A stretch of 64,000 nt of DNA from Arthrobacter castelli DSM 16402 (lineage in GTDB: Bacteria > Actinomycetota > Actinomycetes > Actinomycetales > Micrococcaceae), in the NCBI RefSeq assembly GCF_000430705.1, contig NZ_AUMN01000001.1, forward strand, positions 248,001 through 312,000, read 5' to 3'. Below, in pieces: positions 26,572 to 35,722 of the stretch. The notes beneath the pieces were generated by a model. That model did not search any database. It saw only the letters and a list, made by a program, of their open reading frames with translations, and was not told where the DNA came from. Position 1 is the first letter of the stretch; every line of letters starts with the position of its first letter. Made by a program: the position numbers and the translations under genes.

Positions 26572-28382
26572 GCCGGCATCGCAGCAAGGCCGAACAGTCC
26601 AGTCTGAACGAGCGATTGTCCGCGCTCAACGAAGCCCGCGAACTCGCCGAAGGACGGCTGCCCGACGCGGCATTGGCCGAGGTTGGTGATGTGCTCGACC
26701 GGGCCGCGTCGCGGAGGTCGTTGTCCGCCAACCACACCGTGGTGGGCTTTTTCGGAGCGACCGGCAGCGGGAAATCGTCGCTGTTCAACGCCGTCACGGG
26801 CACCGGTGCCGCCACAGTCGCCGCCCGCCGGCCCACCACCGCTGAACCGCTCGCGGCGGTGTGGGGCAGTGAGGGGAGTGAGCCGCTGCTGGACTGGCTC
26901 AATGTCAGTCAACGGCACTGGATGGACGACGACGGCGGGCCGGGAGAGCGGGGCGAGCCGGGTACGGCGGGGGAGCGGCGTGCAAAGCCGGCGGTCGTGC
27001 AGCGAGCCCCAAAGCCGGCGCGAAACCGGCGTGCAAAGCCGGGCGCGACCGGAGGACGGCCACGCCGGCCCGACACCAACGCACCCGGGCACTTGATCCT
27101 GCTCGACCTGCCCGATTTCGATTCGACCGCGGCCGAACACCGCCAAATCGTCGAGAAGATGGCCGGACAGGTGGATGTGCTGGTCTGGGTGATGGACCCG
27201 CAAAAGTACGCTGACGCCGCCGTGCATTACGGCTTCCTCCGGCCGCTGGCGTCGCACGGCGCCGTCACGCTTGTGGTGCTCAATCAAGTGGACCGGCTGC
27301 ACGGCGAGGAGGTGGACCAGGTGGTCGGCTCGCTGCGCGGACTGCTCGCACAGGACGGGCTCACGGGTGCGGAAGTCCATCTGGTCTCAGCGGTCACCGG
27401 CACCGGCATCGACGGACTGCGGGAGACGATCCAGCAGGTCACCGCACGTCGGGAGGCGGCCGCACAACGCCTCGCCGCCGACGTCGAACGTGCCGCCGGA
27501 ACTCTTTCCGCCGCTTCCGCCGACAGCACCGCTGGCAGCACCACCGACAGCACCGGCCCGGAGCATCCCGCTGCCGGCAACGGCACCACCGGCACGGCCG
27601 AAGCAGGCAAGCGCGAGCGGCAACAGCTCGTGGACGGCCTCGCGAAGGCCGCCCGCGTGGAATCGGTGGTCGACGCCGTCGCCGGTTCCTATCGCCGTCG
27701 TGCCCGTGCCAGAACCGGATGGCCGGTCACTCGCTGGCTGGGCAGGTTCCGCCCCGATCCACTGCGCCGGCTCAACCTGGGCCGCGACGACGTCGTCCCC
27801 GAGGTGAACCGCAGTTCCTTGCCTGAGCAGGGAGCCGCGCAGCGTGCGCAGGCTGATTCGGCGGTCCGCGACTATGCAGACGCTGTCGGCAGCGGCGCGG
27901 CAGAGCCGTGGCGTGCCTCCATCCGCCGGGCGGCGGCGGAATCGCGGGAGCACCTTCCCGACGCCCTGGACCAGGCAGTGGCCGGCACCGACCTCCGGGC
28001 CGGCAAGGGGTCCTGGTGGTGGCCGTTAGTCGGGCTGCTCCAGTGGCTCGGACTGGCTGCCGCCGTCGTCGGGGCCGGCTGGCTCGGATGTCTCGCGGTG
28101 ATGGGATACCTCCAGTTGACGGTGGCGGAGCCGCCCGCGGTCGAAGGGTTCCCGCTGCCGACCCTGCTGCTGCTCGGCGGAATCGTGCTGGGTATCCTGC
28201 TGGCGCTGATCGCCGCGGTGCTGGCCCGGCTCACTGCCCGCCGCAGGGCCAAGCAGGCCCGACGACGGCTGCTCGCTGCCGTGAGGAAGGTGGCCGAGGT
28301 GCACGTCATGGGTCCTGTCCAGGCGGAGGCGGAGGCACTGAGGAGCTTCAACGACGCGTTGGCGCGGGCCACGGCGTCCTGA
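26568..28382 (+). CDS. YfjP-type GTPase with C-terminal membrane helices, second of a pair
   Basis: A 604-residue protein with a Ras-like GTPase domain: G1 GATGSGKSSLFNAV near residue 63, G3 DLPDFDS near 180, and G4 NQVDR near 239. Two TM helices lie at about 483-515 and 528-555, separated by a short loop. Only soluble helical sequence surrounds them. It starts at ATG 26568, overlapping the preceding stop in ATGA, so its synthesis is coupled to the first GTPase. Residues about 125-170 are a Lys/Arg/Pro/Ala-rich repeat (RAKPA, APKPA) placed just before G3. A Ser/Thr-rich linker (near 310) follows. The function is probably membrane-associated, as a heteromer with its neighbour. Confidence 0.84.
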   Translation: MSRHRSKAEQSSLNERLSALNEARELAEGRLPDAALAEVGDVLDRAASRRSLSANHTVVGFFGATGSGKSSLFNAVTGTGAATVAARRPTTAEPLAAVWGSEGSEPLLDWLNVSQRHWMDDDGGPGERGEPGTAGERRAKPAVVQRAPKPARNRRAKPGATGGRPRRPDTNAPGHLILLDLPDFDSTAAEHRQIVEKMAGQVDVLVWVMDPQKYADAAVHYGFLRPLASHGAVTLVVLNQVDRLHGEEVDQVVGSLRGLLAQDGLTGAEVHLVSAVTGTGIDGLRETIQQVTARREAAAQRLAADVERAAGTLSAASADSTAGSTTDSTGPEHPAAGNGTTGTAEAGKRERQQLVDGLAKAARVESVVDAVAGSYRRRARARTGWPVTRWLGRFRPDPLRRLNLGRDDVVPEVNRSSLPEQGAAQRAQADSAVRDYADAVGSGAAEPWRASIRRAAAESREHLPDALDQAVAGTDLRAGKGSWWWPLVGLLQWLGLAAAVVGAGWLGCLAVMGYLQLTVAEPPAVEGFPLPTLLLLGGIVLGILLALIAAVLARLTARRRAKQARRRLLAAVRKVAEVHVMGPVQAEAEALRSFNDALARATAS

Positions 28383-28401
28383 ATGTGCGGGCGGCGTCTG
28401 C

Positions 28402-28407
28402 TACTCT
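28402..28407 (+). promoter_or_regulatory. -10 box of the GNAT gene (leaderless)
   Basis: TACTCT lies 6 nt before ATG 28414, and no ribosome site is present. It sits between the GTPase stop and the GNAT start, giving the latter its own promoter. Confidence 0.5.
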
Positions 28408-28413
28408 CCCAAC

Positions 28414-28872
28414 ATGACTTCAGAAGCGTTTGTGCCGGCCGGGTTTGAGCCGCCGACGTCGTTGGTCACCGATCGGTTCCGCCTTGAGCCGCTGGGGCCA
28501 CAGCACAACGAGGCCGACCACGCGGCCTGGAGTTCGAGCATTGAGCACATCCGGACGACTCCGGGCTACCCGGACGGCAACTGGCCGCCGCTGGGCGGGA
28601 TGACGCTCGAGGCCAACCTTGCCGACCTGCGCCGCCATGCCGCGGACTTCGCAGCCGGTACGGGGTTCACCTTCACCGTTCTGAACCCGGCCGACGGCGA
28701 CGTCATCGGCTGTGTCTATTTGTATCCGGCGGCCTCGGCAGACCATGACGTGGAGGTCCAGTCGTGGGTGCGGGCCGATCGGGCCGAGCTCGACATCCCG
28801 CTGGCCGACGCGCTCGAGGCCTGGCTTGCCGCCGAGTGGCCGTGGGAGCGCGTCGACCGCTGCGGCCGATGA
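28414..28872 (+). CDS. GNAT-like N-acetyltransferase
   Basis: A 152-residue protein of the GCN5-related N-acetyltransferase type, which uses acetyl-CoA to acetylate small molecules or proteins. The N-terminal substrate half includes LVTDRFRLEPLGPQHNEADHAAW, and the core strand is GFTFTVLNPADGDVIGCVYLYP (interrupted here by no insert). The C-terminal part is short and divergent, and the canonical acetyl-CoA P-loop is not obvious, so the enzyme may be atypical. In other Actinobacteria close relatives are annotated simply as N-acetyltransferases. Its substrate is unknown. Confidence 0.75.
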   Translation: MTSEAFVPAGFEPPTSLVTDRFRLEPLGPQHNEADHAAWSSSIEHIRTTPGYPDGNWPPLGGMTLEANLADLRRHAADFAAGTGFTFTVLNPADGDVIGCVYLYPAASADHDVEVQSWVRADRAELDIPLADALEAWLAAEWPWERVDRCGR

Positions 28873-28902
28873 GCAGCGTCCGGCTCGCCGTATCCTGGCG
28901 CC

Positions 28903-29436
28903 TTAGGCTGATCCCGCGTCGGCCACCTTGTGCAGCGTCCTCAGATTCCGGGTGGTGGTTGCTTTTTTGAATTTGGGTTTGTTGGATAGTTTATTGATTG
29001 GTGAATCCAGGGTTTCCCCCACACGCACCTGCCAGGCGATGGCTTCGGGCCCCAGCCGCGTCTGGTTCTGATTCTGCTCCCCGCCGGCCAGCCGGTACAG
29101 CTCGTCGAGCACCGCCGGATCAGAGGAAAGGGTGACGTAAGAGTGGAACTCCTTCGAATCGGCAGGGTAGGGGGAAGCGGCGATAAACTCATTCACCCGC
29201 TCCAAGGTCAGCACTACGACCCAGGCCTCGTAGCCAAAGTGCATCCGCAGGCACCCTTCCACCAGGGTCTTCACCTCGGCCATGTCCGCGTCGGAGTCGC
29301 AGACGATATTTCCGGTGGCGAGCACAGTGGAGACGTTCTCCAGCGGCAGGGTCTCGACGGCCTCGCGCAGGTCGACCATCTTGATTTTGGCTCCGCCAAC
29401 GTTGATTCCCCGCAGGAAGACCGCATAAGTGCTCAT
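28903..29436 (-). CDS. DUF1697 family protein
   Basis: A 177-residue soluble protein with the family's conserved N-terminus (MSTYAVFLRGINVGGAKIKM) followed by LREAVETLPLENVSTVLATGNIV. The C-terminus has the NKLSNKPKFKKATTTRNLRTL segment typical of DUF1697. No reaction is known for the family. TAGGGT (29443-29448) lies 6 nt before the ATG, so it is probably leaderless. It is convergent with the GNAT gene, 30 nt apart. Confidence 0.92.
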   Translation of the reverse strand: MSTYAVFLRGINVGGAKIKMVDLREAVETLPLENVSTVLATGNIVCDSDADMAEVKTLVEGCLRMHFGYEAWVVVLTLERVNEFIAASPYPADSKEFHSYVTLSSDPAVLDELYRLAGGEQNQNQTRLGPEAIAWQVRVGETLDSPINKLSNKPKFKKATTTRNLRTLHKVADAGSA

Positions 29437-29505
29437 GAATGCACCCTAGCTTCTCCGGGTGGTGTCCTGTCGATGCAGCTCGTGGGTTGTGCGGCGCCCC
29501 CGGGC

Positions 29506-30225
29506 CTAATCTGTCACCTTCCGCAGCGCTTCGCTGAGGATCCGCGCGGAGTTGCAGACGACGTCGGCATACAGCCGGCCGGGCTGCCGGGTGAGCCGTT
29601 CCATCGGACCGGAAATTGAAACCGCGGCGATCACCCGTCCCGACGGGCCGCGCACCGGGGCCGATACGGAAGCGACACCCGGCTCCCGTTCGCCGAGGCT
29701 CTGTGCCCATCCCCGCCGTCGTACTCCCGCCAGCACTGTGGGAGTGAAACGGGCATTGGTGAGGCCTTCGAGCAGCCGGTCGTGATCCTCCCAGGCCAGC
29801 AGCACCTGGGCGGCGGACCCGCCCTTCATGGACAGTTGGGTGCCCACCGGAATCGTGTCGCGGAGTCCGGAGGGACGTTCGGCGGTGGCCACACAGATCC
29901 GCGAGTCACCCTGGCGGCGGAAGATCTGGGCGCTCTCGCCGGTCGCATCGCGCAACTGCAGCAGCACCGGCCCCGACGCCGCCGTGAGGCGGTCTTCTCC
30001 GGCCGCCGACGCCAGCTCACCCAGCCGGTTGCCCAGGATGAACCGGCCCTGGATGTCGCGGCTGACCATCCGGTGGTGCACCAGCGCCAGTGCGAGCCGG
30101 TGCACTGTCGGGCGGGCAAGACCGGTGCTCGTCACCAACTGGGTTAACGACGCCGGGCCGGACTCCAGAGCGTCGAGCACCATAGTTGCTTTATCGATGA
30201 CGCCGACTCCACTAGAATTGTCCAT
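29506..30225 (-). CDS. ndgR: IclR-family regulator of leucine biosynthesis (NdgR/LtbR type)
   Basis: A 239-residue regulator. Its N-terminal winged HTH (about 8-65) includes [23 protein letters not shown], and its C-terminal effector domain (about 75-235) is typical of IclR proteins. Position identifies it: it diverges from leuC-leuD, as do NdgR of Streptomyces, LtbR of Corynebacterium and their Mycobacterium homologues, which repress leuCD and related genes. ATG 30225 is preceded, 6 nt away, by CAGTAT, a possible -10, and a perfect palindrome lies just beyond at 30241-30255. Autoregulation is therefore likely. A long open frame that continues upstream on this strand is a shadow of leuC. Confidence 0.92.
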   Translation of the reverse strand: MDNSSGVGVIDKATMVLDALESGPASLTQLVTSTGLARPTVHRLALALVHHRMVSRDIQGRFILGNRLGELASAAGEDRLTAASGPVLLQLRDATGESAQIFRRQGDSRICVATAERPSGLRDTIPVGTQLSMKGGSAAQVLLAWEDHDRLLEGLTNARFTPTVLAGVRRRGWAQSLGEREPGVASVSAPVRGPSGRVIAAVSISGPMERLTRQPGRLYADVVCNSARILSEALRKVTD

Positions 30226-30240
30226 AGAATGATACTGCCG

Positions 30241-30255
30241 TCTCAATATTTGAGA
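30241..30255. promoter_or_regulatory. Operator palindrome between ndgR and leuC
   Basis: TCTCAA-tat-TTGAGA is a perfect 6-bp inverted repeat with a 3-nt spacer. It lies 16 nt upstream of the IclR start and 82 nt upstream of the leuC start, in the divergent promoter region. It is the only such palindrome between them. Binding by the IclR protein is inferred. Confidence 0.7.
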
Positions 30256-30336
30256 TGCAAGTCCACTCAGTGGCGGACGGCCGGGGTTTTGTTGTTCAGT
30301 TACATTGAGCACATTCAAGGTGAAGGGAAAGAGACC

Positions 30337-31851
30337 ATGGAACCGGTAGTTGAAGCCAAGACGCTTCCGGAAAAGGTGTGGGCCGACCATCTGGTCACCC
30401 GCGGTGAAGATGGCAAGCCCGATCTGCTCTACATCGACCTTCACCTGCTCCACGAAGTGACCTCGCCGCAGGCCTTCGAGGGGCTGCGGCTGGCCGGGCG
30501 GGACCTGCGGCGCAAGGACCTGACCATTGCCACCGAAGACCACAACACCCCCACGCTGGACATCGACAAGCCGATTGCCGATCAGACCAGCCGGACGCAG
30601 ATTAACACGCTGCGCAACAACGCCGAGGAGTTCGGCGTCCGCATCCACTCGCTGGGCGATGCCCAGCAGGGGATCGTCCACATTATCGGCCCGCAGCTCG
30701 GCCTGACCCAGCCCGGCATGACGGTGGTCTGCGGCGACTCGCACACCTCCACCCATGGCGCGTTCGGTGCCCTGGCGTTCGGTATCGGCACCTCCGAGGT
30801 GGAGCACGTGATGGCCACCCAGACGCTTCCGCTGAAGCCGTTCAAGACGATGGCGATCACGGTCGAGGGTGATCTCAAGCCCGGCGTGTCCAGCAAGGAC
30901 ATCATCCTGGCGGTGATCGCCAAGATCGGCACCGGCGGCGGACAGGGGTACGTGCTCGAGTACCGCGGTTCGGCCATCCGGTCGCTGTCGATGGAAGCGC
31001 GGATGACCATCTGCAACATGTCCATCGAAGCCGGTGCCCGCGCCGGCATGATCGCCCCGGACGAGACCACTTTCGAATACCTGAAGGACCGCCCGCACGC
31101 CCCCGAAGGTGAGGATTGGGCTGCCGCCGTCGACTATTGGAAGTCGCTGGGCACCGATGACGACGCCGTGTTCGACGCCGAAATCTTCCTCGACGCCAAT
31201 GAGCTCGAACCGTTCGTCACCTGGGGCACCAACCCGGGGCAGGGCGTCTCGCTGTCCGGCTCGGTCCCGTCCCCGGACGATTTCGGCGACGAGAACGACA
31301 AGGCCTCCTGCGAACGCGCCCTGACCTACATGGACCTCGAGGCCGGCACCCGCATGAAGGACATCCGGGTCGACACGGTCTTCCTGGGCTCGTGCACCAA
31401 CAGCCGCGTCGAGGACCTCCGCCTGGCCGCCGACGTCATCCGCGGCCGCACCAAGGATCCGGACGTGCGCATGATGGTGGTGCCCGGCTCCGCCCGCGTC
31501 CGGCTGGATGCCGAGGCCGAGGGACTGGACCAGGTGTTCAAGGACTTCGGCGCCGAATGGCGTTTCGCCGGCTGTTCGATGTGCCTGGGCATGAACCCGG
31601 ACCAGCTGCAGCCGGGGGAGCGGTGCGCATCGACGTCGAACCGCAACTTTGAAGGCCGCCAGGGCAAGGGCGGACGCACCCACCTGGTCTCTCCCGTGGT
31701 GGCCGCGGCGACGGCGGTGCGCGGCACCCTCAGCTCGCCCGCAGACTTGATGGACGACGACGGCGGGCCGGTTCCCGGCAGCGGTGGAGCTTCCGACGCC
31801 GTGACCGACGACTCAGCAGCCGGTGCAGCAGAGAAAGTGAGCCAGTCATGA
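30337..31851 (+). CDS. leuC: 3-isopropylmalate dehydratase large subunit
   Basis: With LeuD it isomerises 2-isopropylmalate to 3-isopropylmalate. It is a 504-residue aconitase-family protein with a [4Fe-4S] cluster. Cluster cysteines are visible in GSCTNSR (near residue 351) and CSMCLG (near 412 and 415). The N-terminal active-site motifs [18 protein letters not shown] and [14 protein letters not shown] are present. ATG 30337 has GAAGGGAAAG upstream. The C-terminal 35 residues form a Gly/Ser/Ala-rich tail ([12 protein letters not shown]) beyond the usual end. Expression is probably repressed by the divergent IclR protein. Confidence 0.97.
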   Translation: MEPVVEAKTLPEKVWADHLVTRGEDGKPDLLYIDLHLLHEVTSPQAFEGLRLAGRDLRRKDLTIATEDHNTPTLDIDKPIADQTSRTQINTLRNNAEEFGVRIHSLGDAQQGIVHIIGPQLGLTQPGMTVVCGDSHTSTHGAFGALAFGIGTSEVEHVMATQTLPLKPFKTMAITVEGDLKPGVSSKDIILAVIAKIGTGGGQGYVLEYRGSAIRSLSMEARMTICNMSIEAGARAGMIAPDETTFEYLKDRPHAPEGEDWAAAVDYWKSLGTDDDAVFDAEIFLDANELEPFVTWGTNPGQGVSLSGSVPSPDDFGDENDKASCERALTYMDLEAGTRMKDIRVDTVFLGSCTNSRVEDLRLAADVIRGRTKDPDVRMMVVPGSARVRLDAEAEGLDQVFKDFGAEWRFAGCSMCLGMNPDQLQPGERCASTSNRNFEGRQGKGGRTHLVSPVVAAATAVRGTLSSPADLMDDDGGPVPGSGGASDAVTDDSAAGAAEKVSQS

Positions 31852-32450
31852 TCGAGAAAATCAACACCCACACCGGTATCGGCGTTCCGCTGCGCCAGTC
31901 GAATGTGGATACCGACCAGATCATTCCGGCCGTCTACCTCAAGCGGATCACCCGTACCGGGTTTGAGGATGCACTGTTCGCCAGCTGGCGCAAGGATCCC
32001 GAATTCATCCTGAACAAGGAGCCGTTCAATCAGGGCTCCGTGCTGGTGGCCGGTCCTGACTTCGGCACCGGATCCTCACGTGAACACGCGGTCTGGGCGC
32101 TGAAGGACTTCGGCTTCAAGGCGGTGCTGGCCTCCCGCTTCGGCGACATCTTCCGCGGCAACTCCGGGAAGCAGGGACTGGTCACCGCGCAGGTGCAGCA
32201 GGACGACATCGAACTGATCTGGAAGGTGCTGGAGGAAGCACCGGGAACCGATGTGACGGTCGACCTGGAATCCCGGTTGGTCACCTGCGGATCCATCGTG
32301 GCGCCGTTCGAGATCGACGACTACACCCGGTGGCGCCTGATGGAGGGACTGGACGACATCAGCCTCACCCTGCGCGACGAGCAGGCGATCAGCAACTTCG
32401 AGGCGACACGGGCCTCGTTCAAGCCGAAGACACTTCCGGCTCGTACCTGA
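31848..32450 (+). CDS. leuD: 3-isopropylmalate dehydratase small subunit
   Basis: A 200-residue subunit that completes the isopropylmalate isomerase active site. It begins [32 protein letters not shown] and has the conserved [17 protein letters not shown] and the [10 protein letters not shown] segment. ATG 31848 overlaps the leuC stop (ATGA), so the two subunits are made in a coupled manner. Behind it starts a stretch of accessory DNA, whereas in related genomes murA is expected nearby. Confidence 0.97.
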   Translation: MIEKINTHTGIGVPLRQSNVDTDQIIPAVYLKRITRTGFEDALFASWRKDPEFILNKEPFNQGSVLVAGPDFGTGSSREHAVWALKDFGFKAVLASRFGDIFRGNSGKQGLVTAQVQQDDIELIWKVLEEAPGTDVTVDLESRLVTCGSIVAPFEIDDYTRWRLMEGLDDISLTLRDEQAISNFEATRASFKPKTLPART

Positions 32451-32799
32451 CTCATCCCGGGACCGGCGGTACCCGCGGCTAATGCAGATGCATTCTGTCG
32501 TCTGTCGGGTCGGTGGTGTACCGATGTGGTGCCATGGTCATCTCTGTGTGTCGCGTTGTGCGTGCCACATAGGGGCCCGTGATTGGTCTGCTCACCGGCC
32601 TCCCTAACCGGACACGCAGCCTGCGGTCATTCCATCGTTGCAGGTCAGCGGCAGGTGTGACCGGTGACGGTTGGTCTTATGGGACACCGAGTCACTGATC
32701 GCTCACGGGGAGCGGTAGCGAACTTCCGTCAGTGTGGAGCCATCCACACAGGGTTTTGCGGTCTCGTCCGTCGACATTCCCATTCGTTCGTAGAACTGG
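32451..32799. other. Non-coding stretch at the start of the accessory region
   Basis: This 349-nt stretch has no supported gene in either strand. The base composition begins to fall in G+C compared with leuD. I saw short direct and inverted words (GGTGTGACCGGTGACGG, CAGTGTGGAGCCATCCACAC, a small hairpin near 32740) but no convincing transposase remnant or tRNA end. It is a candidate left junction of the region that separates leuD from murA. Confidence 0.5.
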
Positions 32800-33195
32800 T
32801 TGAAATTCAAGGATGAATGGCAAGTTCGGGTGGTGTTGAGACTAGCGTTGGCATGCTTTTTGCTGTCGGCTATCTTGATGCTCGTTCCCCTGGCTAAAGT
32901 CGCACCCGCTCGCTACCACGGCCCGGACATTTACTGCATTACTGAAGTAACGGATCGGGCGCCTGGTGAGGCGATAATATCTGCAGGGCATCCGCCTGAA
33001 GGCCGCATTTCCCTCCTGCCGCTGGATGTAACGTGCCAGTATTACGCTGGCGATACTGCTCCGCGTATATCTGTAAGTATCTTTCCGGAGTTCCACGCGT
33101 TCTCCTACGCCGGATACGCATTTGGCTGCCTCGGAGCATTACTCATCGTCCTACGCATGATCACGGGACCAGCGACCCACGGGACGAAGGGATAG
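32800..33195 (+). CDS. Small membrane protein of unknown function
   Basis: Up to 131 residues from TTG 32800, or 121 from GTG 32830; neither has a strong ribosome site, so the start is open. There are two hydrophobic helices (VVLRLALACFLLSAILML near the N-terminus and FSYAGYAFGCLGALLIVL near the C-terminus). They enclose an outside loop of about 55 residues with two Cys (DIYCITEV, VTCQYYA) that could form a disulfide. Codon use is less G+C-biased than in the flanking core genes, which fits recent acquisition. Confidence 0.5.
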   Translation: MKFKDEWQVRVVLRLALACFLLSAILMLVPLAKVAPARYHGPDIYCITEVTDRAPGEAIISAGHPPEGRISLLPLDVTCQYYAGDTAPRISVSIFPEFHAFSYAGYAFGCLGALLIVLRMITGPATHGTKG

Positions 33196-33286
33196 TTCTT
33201 ACTAATCCATCGCTATGGGCAACGGTCAGTGGCAAATCAGGATGTTGGGCCGCCATAGAGGGATTCCGCTACTGAGTTTAACATGC

Positions 33287-33292
33287 TACCTT
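33287..33292 (+). promoter_or_regulatory. -10 box of the PadR gene (leaderless)
   Basis: TACCTT lies 7 nt before ATG 33300, and no ribosome site is visible. Confidence 0.45.
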
Positions 33293-33299
33293 GTGGTGC

Positions 33300-33728
33300 A
33301 TGGTACCTGTAGATGAACGCATTCTGTCGCATCTCCGGCGCGGCACCTTGGAATACTGCGTTCTGGCCCTGCTCCGTTCGGGCCCGCACTATGGCTTGGA
33401 CATTGCTCGAACACTTACCAGCGGAGGGATTCTGATGAGCGGAGAGGGCACTCTTTATCCACTTCTTTCGCGATTGCGTAAGGCCGGCCTCGTAGTAACA
33501 AAGTGGCAGGAATCAACGTCCGGACCGCCTCGCCGCTATTACTCCCTCACGGCCGAAGGAGACAAATCGTTCGAGGCATTCAACGAGACATGGACGGCTT
33601 TCCGCAATGCCGTCGACTCAGCCCTGTCAGCTTCCCACGGCCGCAGCGCGGAGCCCGGAGCCGAATCTTTAGTGAACGAATTCCGTGTTACCCCCGCCCA
33701 GGATCCACTCAGCAATGGAGAGAGCTAA
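33300..33728 (+). CDS. PadR-family transcriptional regulator
   Basis: A 142-residue regulator (ATG 33300, MVPVDERILSHLRRGTLEYCVLALL). The winged helix with the PadR signature HYGLDIARTL and the wing EGTLYPLLSRLRKAGLV / RRYYSLTAEG is clear in the first 95 residues. The tail is Ser/Glu-rich. PadR proteins bind near their own promoter and respond to stress or small molecules. The stop overlaps the start of the next gene (TAATG), a pairing with a HAAS/DUF1700-like membrane protein that is common in Firmicutes and Actinobacteria. Confidence 0.88.
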   Translation: MVPVDERILSHLRRGTLEYCVLALLRSGPHYGLDIARTLTSGGILMSGEGTLYPLLSRLRKAGLVVTKWQESTSGPPRRYYSLTAEGDKSFEAFNETWTAFRNAVDSALSASHGRSAEPGAESLVNEFRVTPAQDPLSNGES

Positions 33729-34516
33729 TGGACACCACCGATGCTGCCACCATGTTGGTCGACACGTACCTCAATGACCTCGGCCGCATGCTGCAAAATG
33801 CCGAACCGGAGCTGCGATCAGAAGTGCTCGGAGGAGTTCGTGAACACATCCAATCAGCACTGGACGGTCGACCTGTCCCGCACACCGAATCCGACGTCAA
33901 CGAAATACTCTTCGAGCTCGGCCCTCCCGAAGACGTAGCAGCGGCGTCACTATCCGGCACTAATGGCGACAGAGAGCCTGAAAGTCTTCCGGATGAACAG
34001 CCGTCTGTGGCCGGTCCAACTCCTGCTCCGCTGCTAAGTCGGACTTGGGTTCCTCGTACCGTCGGGCTTCTGGGCCTGGTGGGGATCGGACTATATCTCG
34101 CCGTACTGTTGGCCGGAGCGCTATTCTCCACTGCAGCGAAGAGCGAAGCCGCCTCTGCCGCCTCCTCCGCTAATCCCGTCGTACCAGCATTCTGGGAACA
34201 ACTGTCCGTAGCCCTTGCTATGCTTCTATTCGTGGTGCCGCTATGGCTGGCTTCCATAATCTTGGTGGCGAACTCGCCGTTATGGTCGACAGGTCAGAAA
34301 TGGCTGGGTATTGCCATTCTCCCCACCGCCGTGGCACTCAATATCGCAGCGATAGCACTGGCTTCTATCTCAGATGCGCAGACTCTGATCCTGATTTCAG
34401 GAGTTGTCGTGGCAACGGCTATCAGCGCATGGATGGCAGTAAACACATGGAAACAAGGCAGAGCATCAACCACGCCTGAATTACCCGCCCAGAGCCGCAA
34501 CGAAACCAACCCGTAA
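33728..34516 (+). CDS. PadR-associated membrane protein (HAAS/DUF1700-like)
   Basis: A 262-residue protein. Residues 1-75 form a soluble helical domain (VDTYLNDLGRMLQNAEPELRSEVLGGVREHIQSAL, then VNEILFELGPPEDVA) that matches the HAAS/DUF1700 pattern usually partnered with PadR. Four hydrophobic segments follow (about 108-135, 155-180, 190-215, 220-240). It overlaps the PadR stop by 1 nt in TAATG. Such proteins are thought to bind or respond to their PadR partner at the membrane; the target here is unknown. Confidence 0.72.
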   Translation: MDTTDAATMLVDTYLNDLGRMLQNAEPELRSEVLGGVREHIQSALDGRPVPHTESDVNEILFELGPPEDVAAASLSGTNGDREPESLPDEQPSVAGPTPAPLLSRTWVPRTVGLLGLVGIGLYLAVLLAGALFSTAAKSEAASAASSANPVVPAFWEQLSVALAMLLFVVPLWLASIILVANSPLWSTGQKWLGIAILPTAVALNIAAIALASISDAQTLILISGVVVATAISAWMAVNTWKQGRASTTPELPAQSRNETNP

Positions 34517-34634
34517 AGCCATCCTGATCCGTCGGATGACATTTCTAAGCGCGGTTGTAGAGTTCGTAACGAACGATGCGCAGTTGATCTTTACCTTCGG
34601 CCGGTTGTCCTCGTTGAAGAAAGGAGCGGCTGAA

Positions 34635-35016
34635 ATGAGCAAACCCGTAAGTCGTGGCCACTCGATCACAGATGAGGAGATCGCCGCGCACGACGACCAG
34701 CGGGATATGGGCCAGTCGGGTTGGTCATCCTTGCGTACGCTCTACGCTGAGCAGTTTCAAGGGGTCGTCCTGGATGCTGTCGGAGGGACCGGGATTTATG
34801 CCTCAGCCCTCGAGGCTTCTGGTCTGGACGTTGTGCTGGCGGACATGGACGAGTCCATGTTGGCAGCAGCCGGCCGCCGTGCAGAACCTGCGTAAATCGC
34901 TCGACGAATGTATCGGATGCCTGTCCATGCGGACCTGCTCCATCCTCAACCCCGACGACGAAGCGGCGAACGAAGGCAGCGGATCCCGCTGGCTACGCCG
35001 AAGCGGGAGTCAGTAA
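34635..35016 (+). pseudogene. Class I SAM methyltransferase remnant
   Basis: From ATG 34635, with AAGGAGCGG just upstream, the frame reads a typical methyltransferase start: SITDEEIAAHDDQRDMG, then motif I VVLDAVGGTGIYASAL and DVVLADMDESML. It stops at 34895 after 86 residues, well short of the usual 200 or more. Similar-looking fragments in other frames (for example RMPVHADLLH near 34912) suggest that the rest decayed by frameshift and deletion. A short intact protein cannot be excluded. About 110 nt of sequence beyond 35016 has no feature I can support. Confidence 0.5.
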
Positions 35017-35123
35017 GCAGGAACCAGCGTCCACCCAGACCGCTCAAAGCGCAGAATCTCATTTCGCGTGAAAAGTTTCCGCTAGGGGATCCACAAATGA
35101 CGCATGGCCAAGGCGATAGCTGG

Positions 35124-35600
35124 TCACGTTCTGAATCGTTTGGTCAATCTCACGGCCAGGATGCTTGCAGCTAACGCGCTCACCCACCAGGGCCAGGCGT
35201 CCAACAGGGTCAGGGCCGTCCGGGGGCCTAAGACCAAGCATGCTGGAAGGAACACACCGACGATAGCCCCAAGGGCTGCGGACGGTGCCCGCAGCAGGGG
35301 CGATATTCGCCCGATCAGTACATGGAGCCCCAAAGCACATGCAGCAGAGAAACCGGCAACAACCCCACCGATGAAGGATCCGAATATCACCGCCACGATG
35401 TAGGTGCCGAAGTCCGGTTGCCAAGCTGGGCTCGGAGAAGGACCAATCATCGAAAGCGGCATCAGGACGGCACCGAAGAGAGACCCAATGAAGACGCCTT
35501 TGAATAATGCCGACGCATAAGGTGTTTCTCTCCGGCTCCGGTGAGCTATGTCGTCCACTGTTGCCGGTGCACCATGAGCACTTTCATCCGTATTCCCCAT
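35124..35600 (-). CDS. Four-helix membrane protein of unknown function
   Basis: A 158-residue protein with four predicted TM helices (about 34-52, 66-92, 105-125 and 133-150) after a hydrophilic N-terminus containing HGAPATVDDIAHRSRRE. I do not recognise the family. TAGTCT (35607-35612) lies 6 nt before the ATG at 35600, supporting a leaderless start. It is divergent from the lipoprotein gene at 35723. Confidence 0.6.
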   Translation of the reverse strand: MGNTDESAHGAPATVDDIAHRSRRETPYASALFKGVFIGSLFGAVLMPLSMIGPSPSPAWQPDFGTYIVAVIFGSFIGGVVAGFSAACALGLHVLIGRISPLLRAPSAALGAIVGVFLPACLVLGPRTALTLLDAWPWWVSALAASILAVRLTKRFRT

Positions 35601-35722
35601 AATCGAAGACTACTTCTCGTACACCCGGCAAGCGAGGAGAAATCCTGACACCACTGGACGATCCTCCACTGAGCTGTGTTTACCCCCTTATGTATTAGGA
35701 CCGAGTAGGGAAAGATGAGCAT

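Noticed and set aside
30226-31683. Extension of the IclR frame upstream on the minus strand
   Set aside because: The added sequence is antisense to leuC; the HTH begins just after ATG 30225.
32451-32799. Possible insertion-sequence remnant after leuD
   Set aside because: Some words look like mobile-element ends, but no transposase fragment or terminal inverted repeat could be defined.
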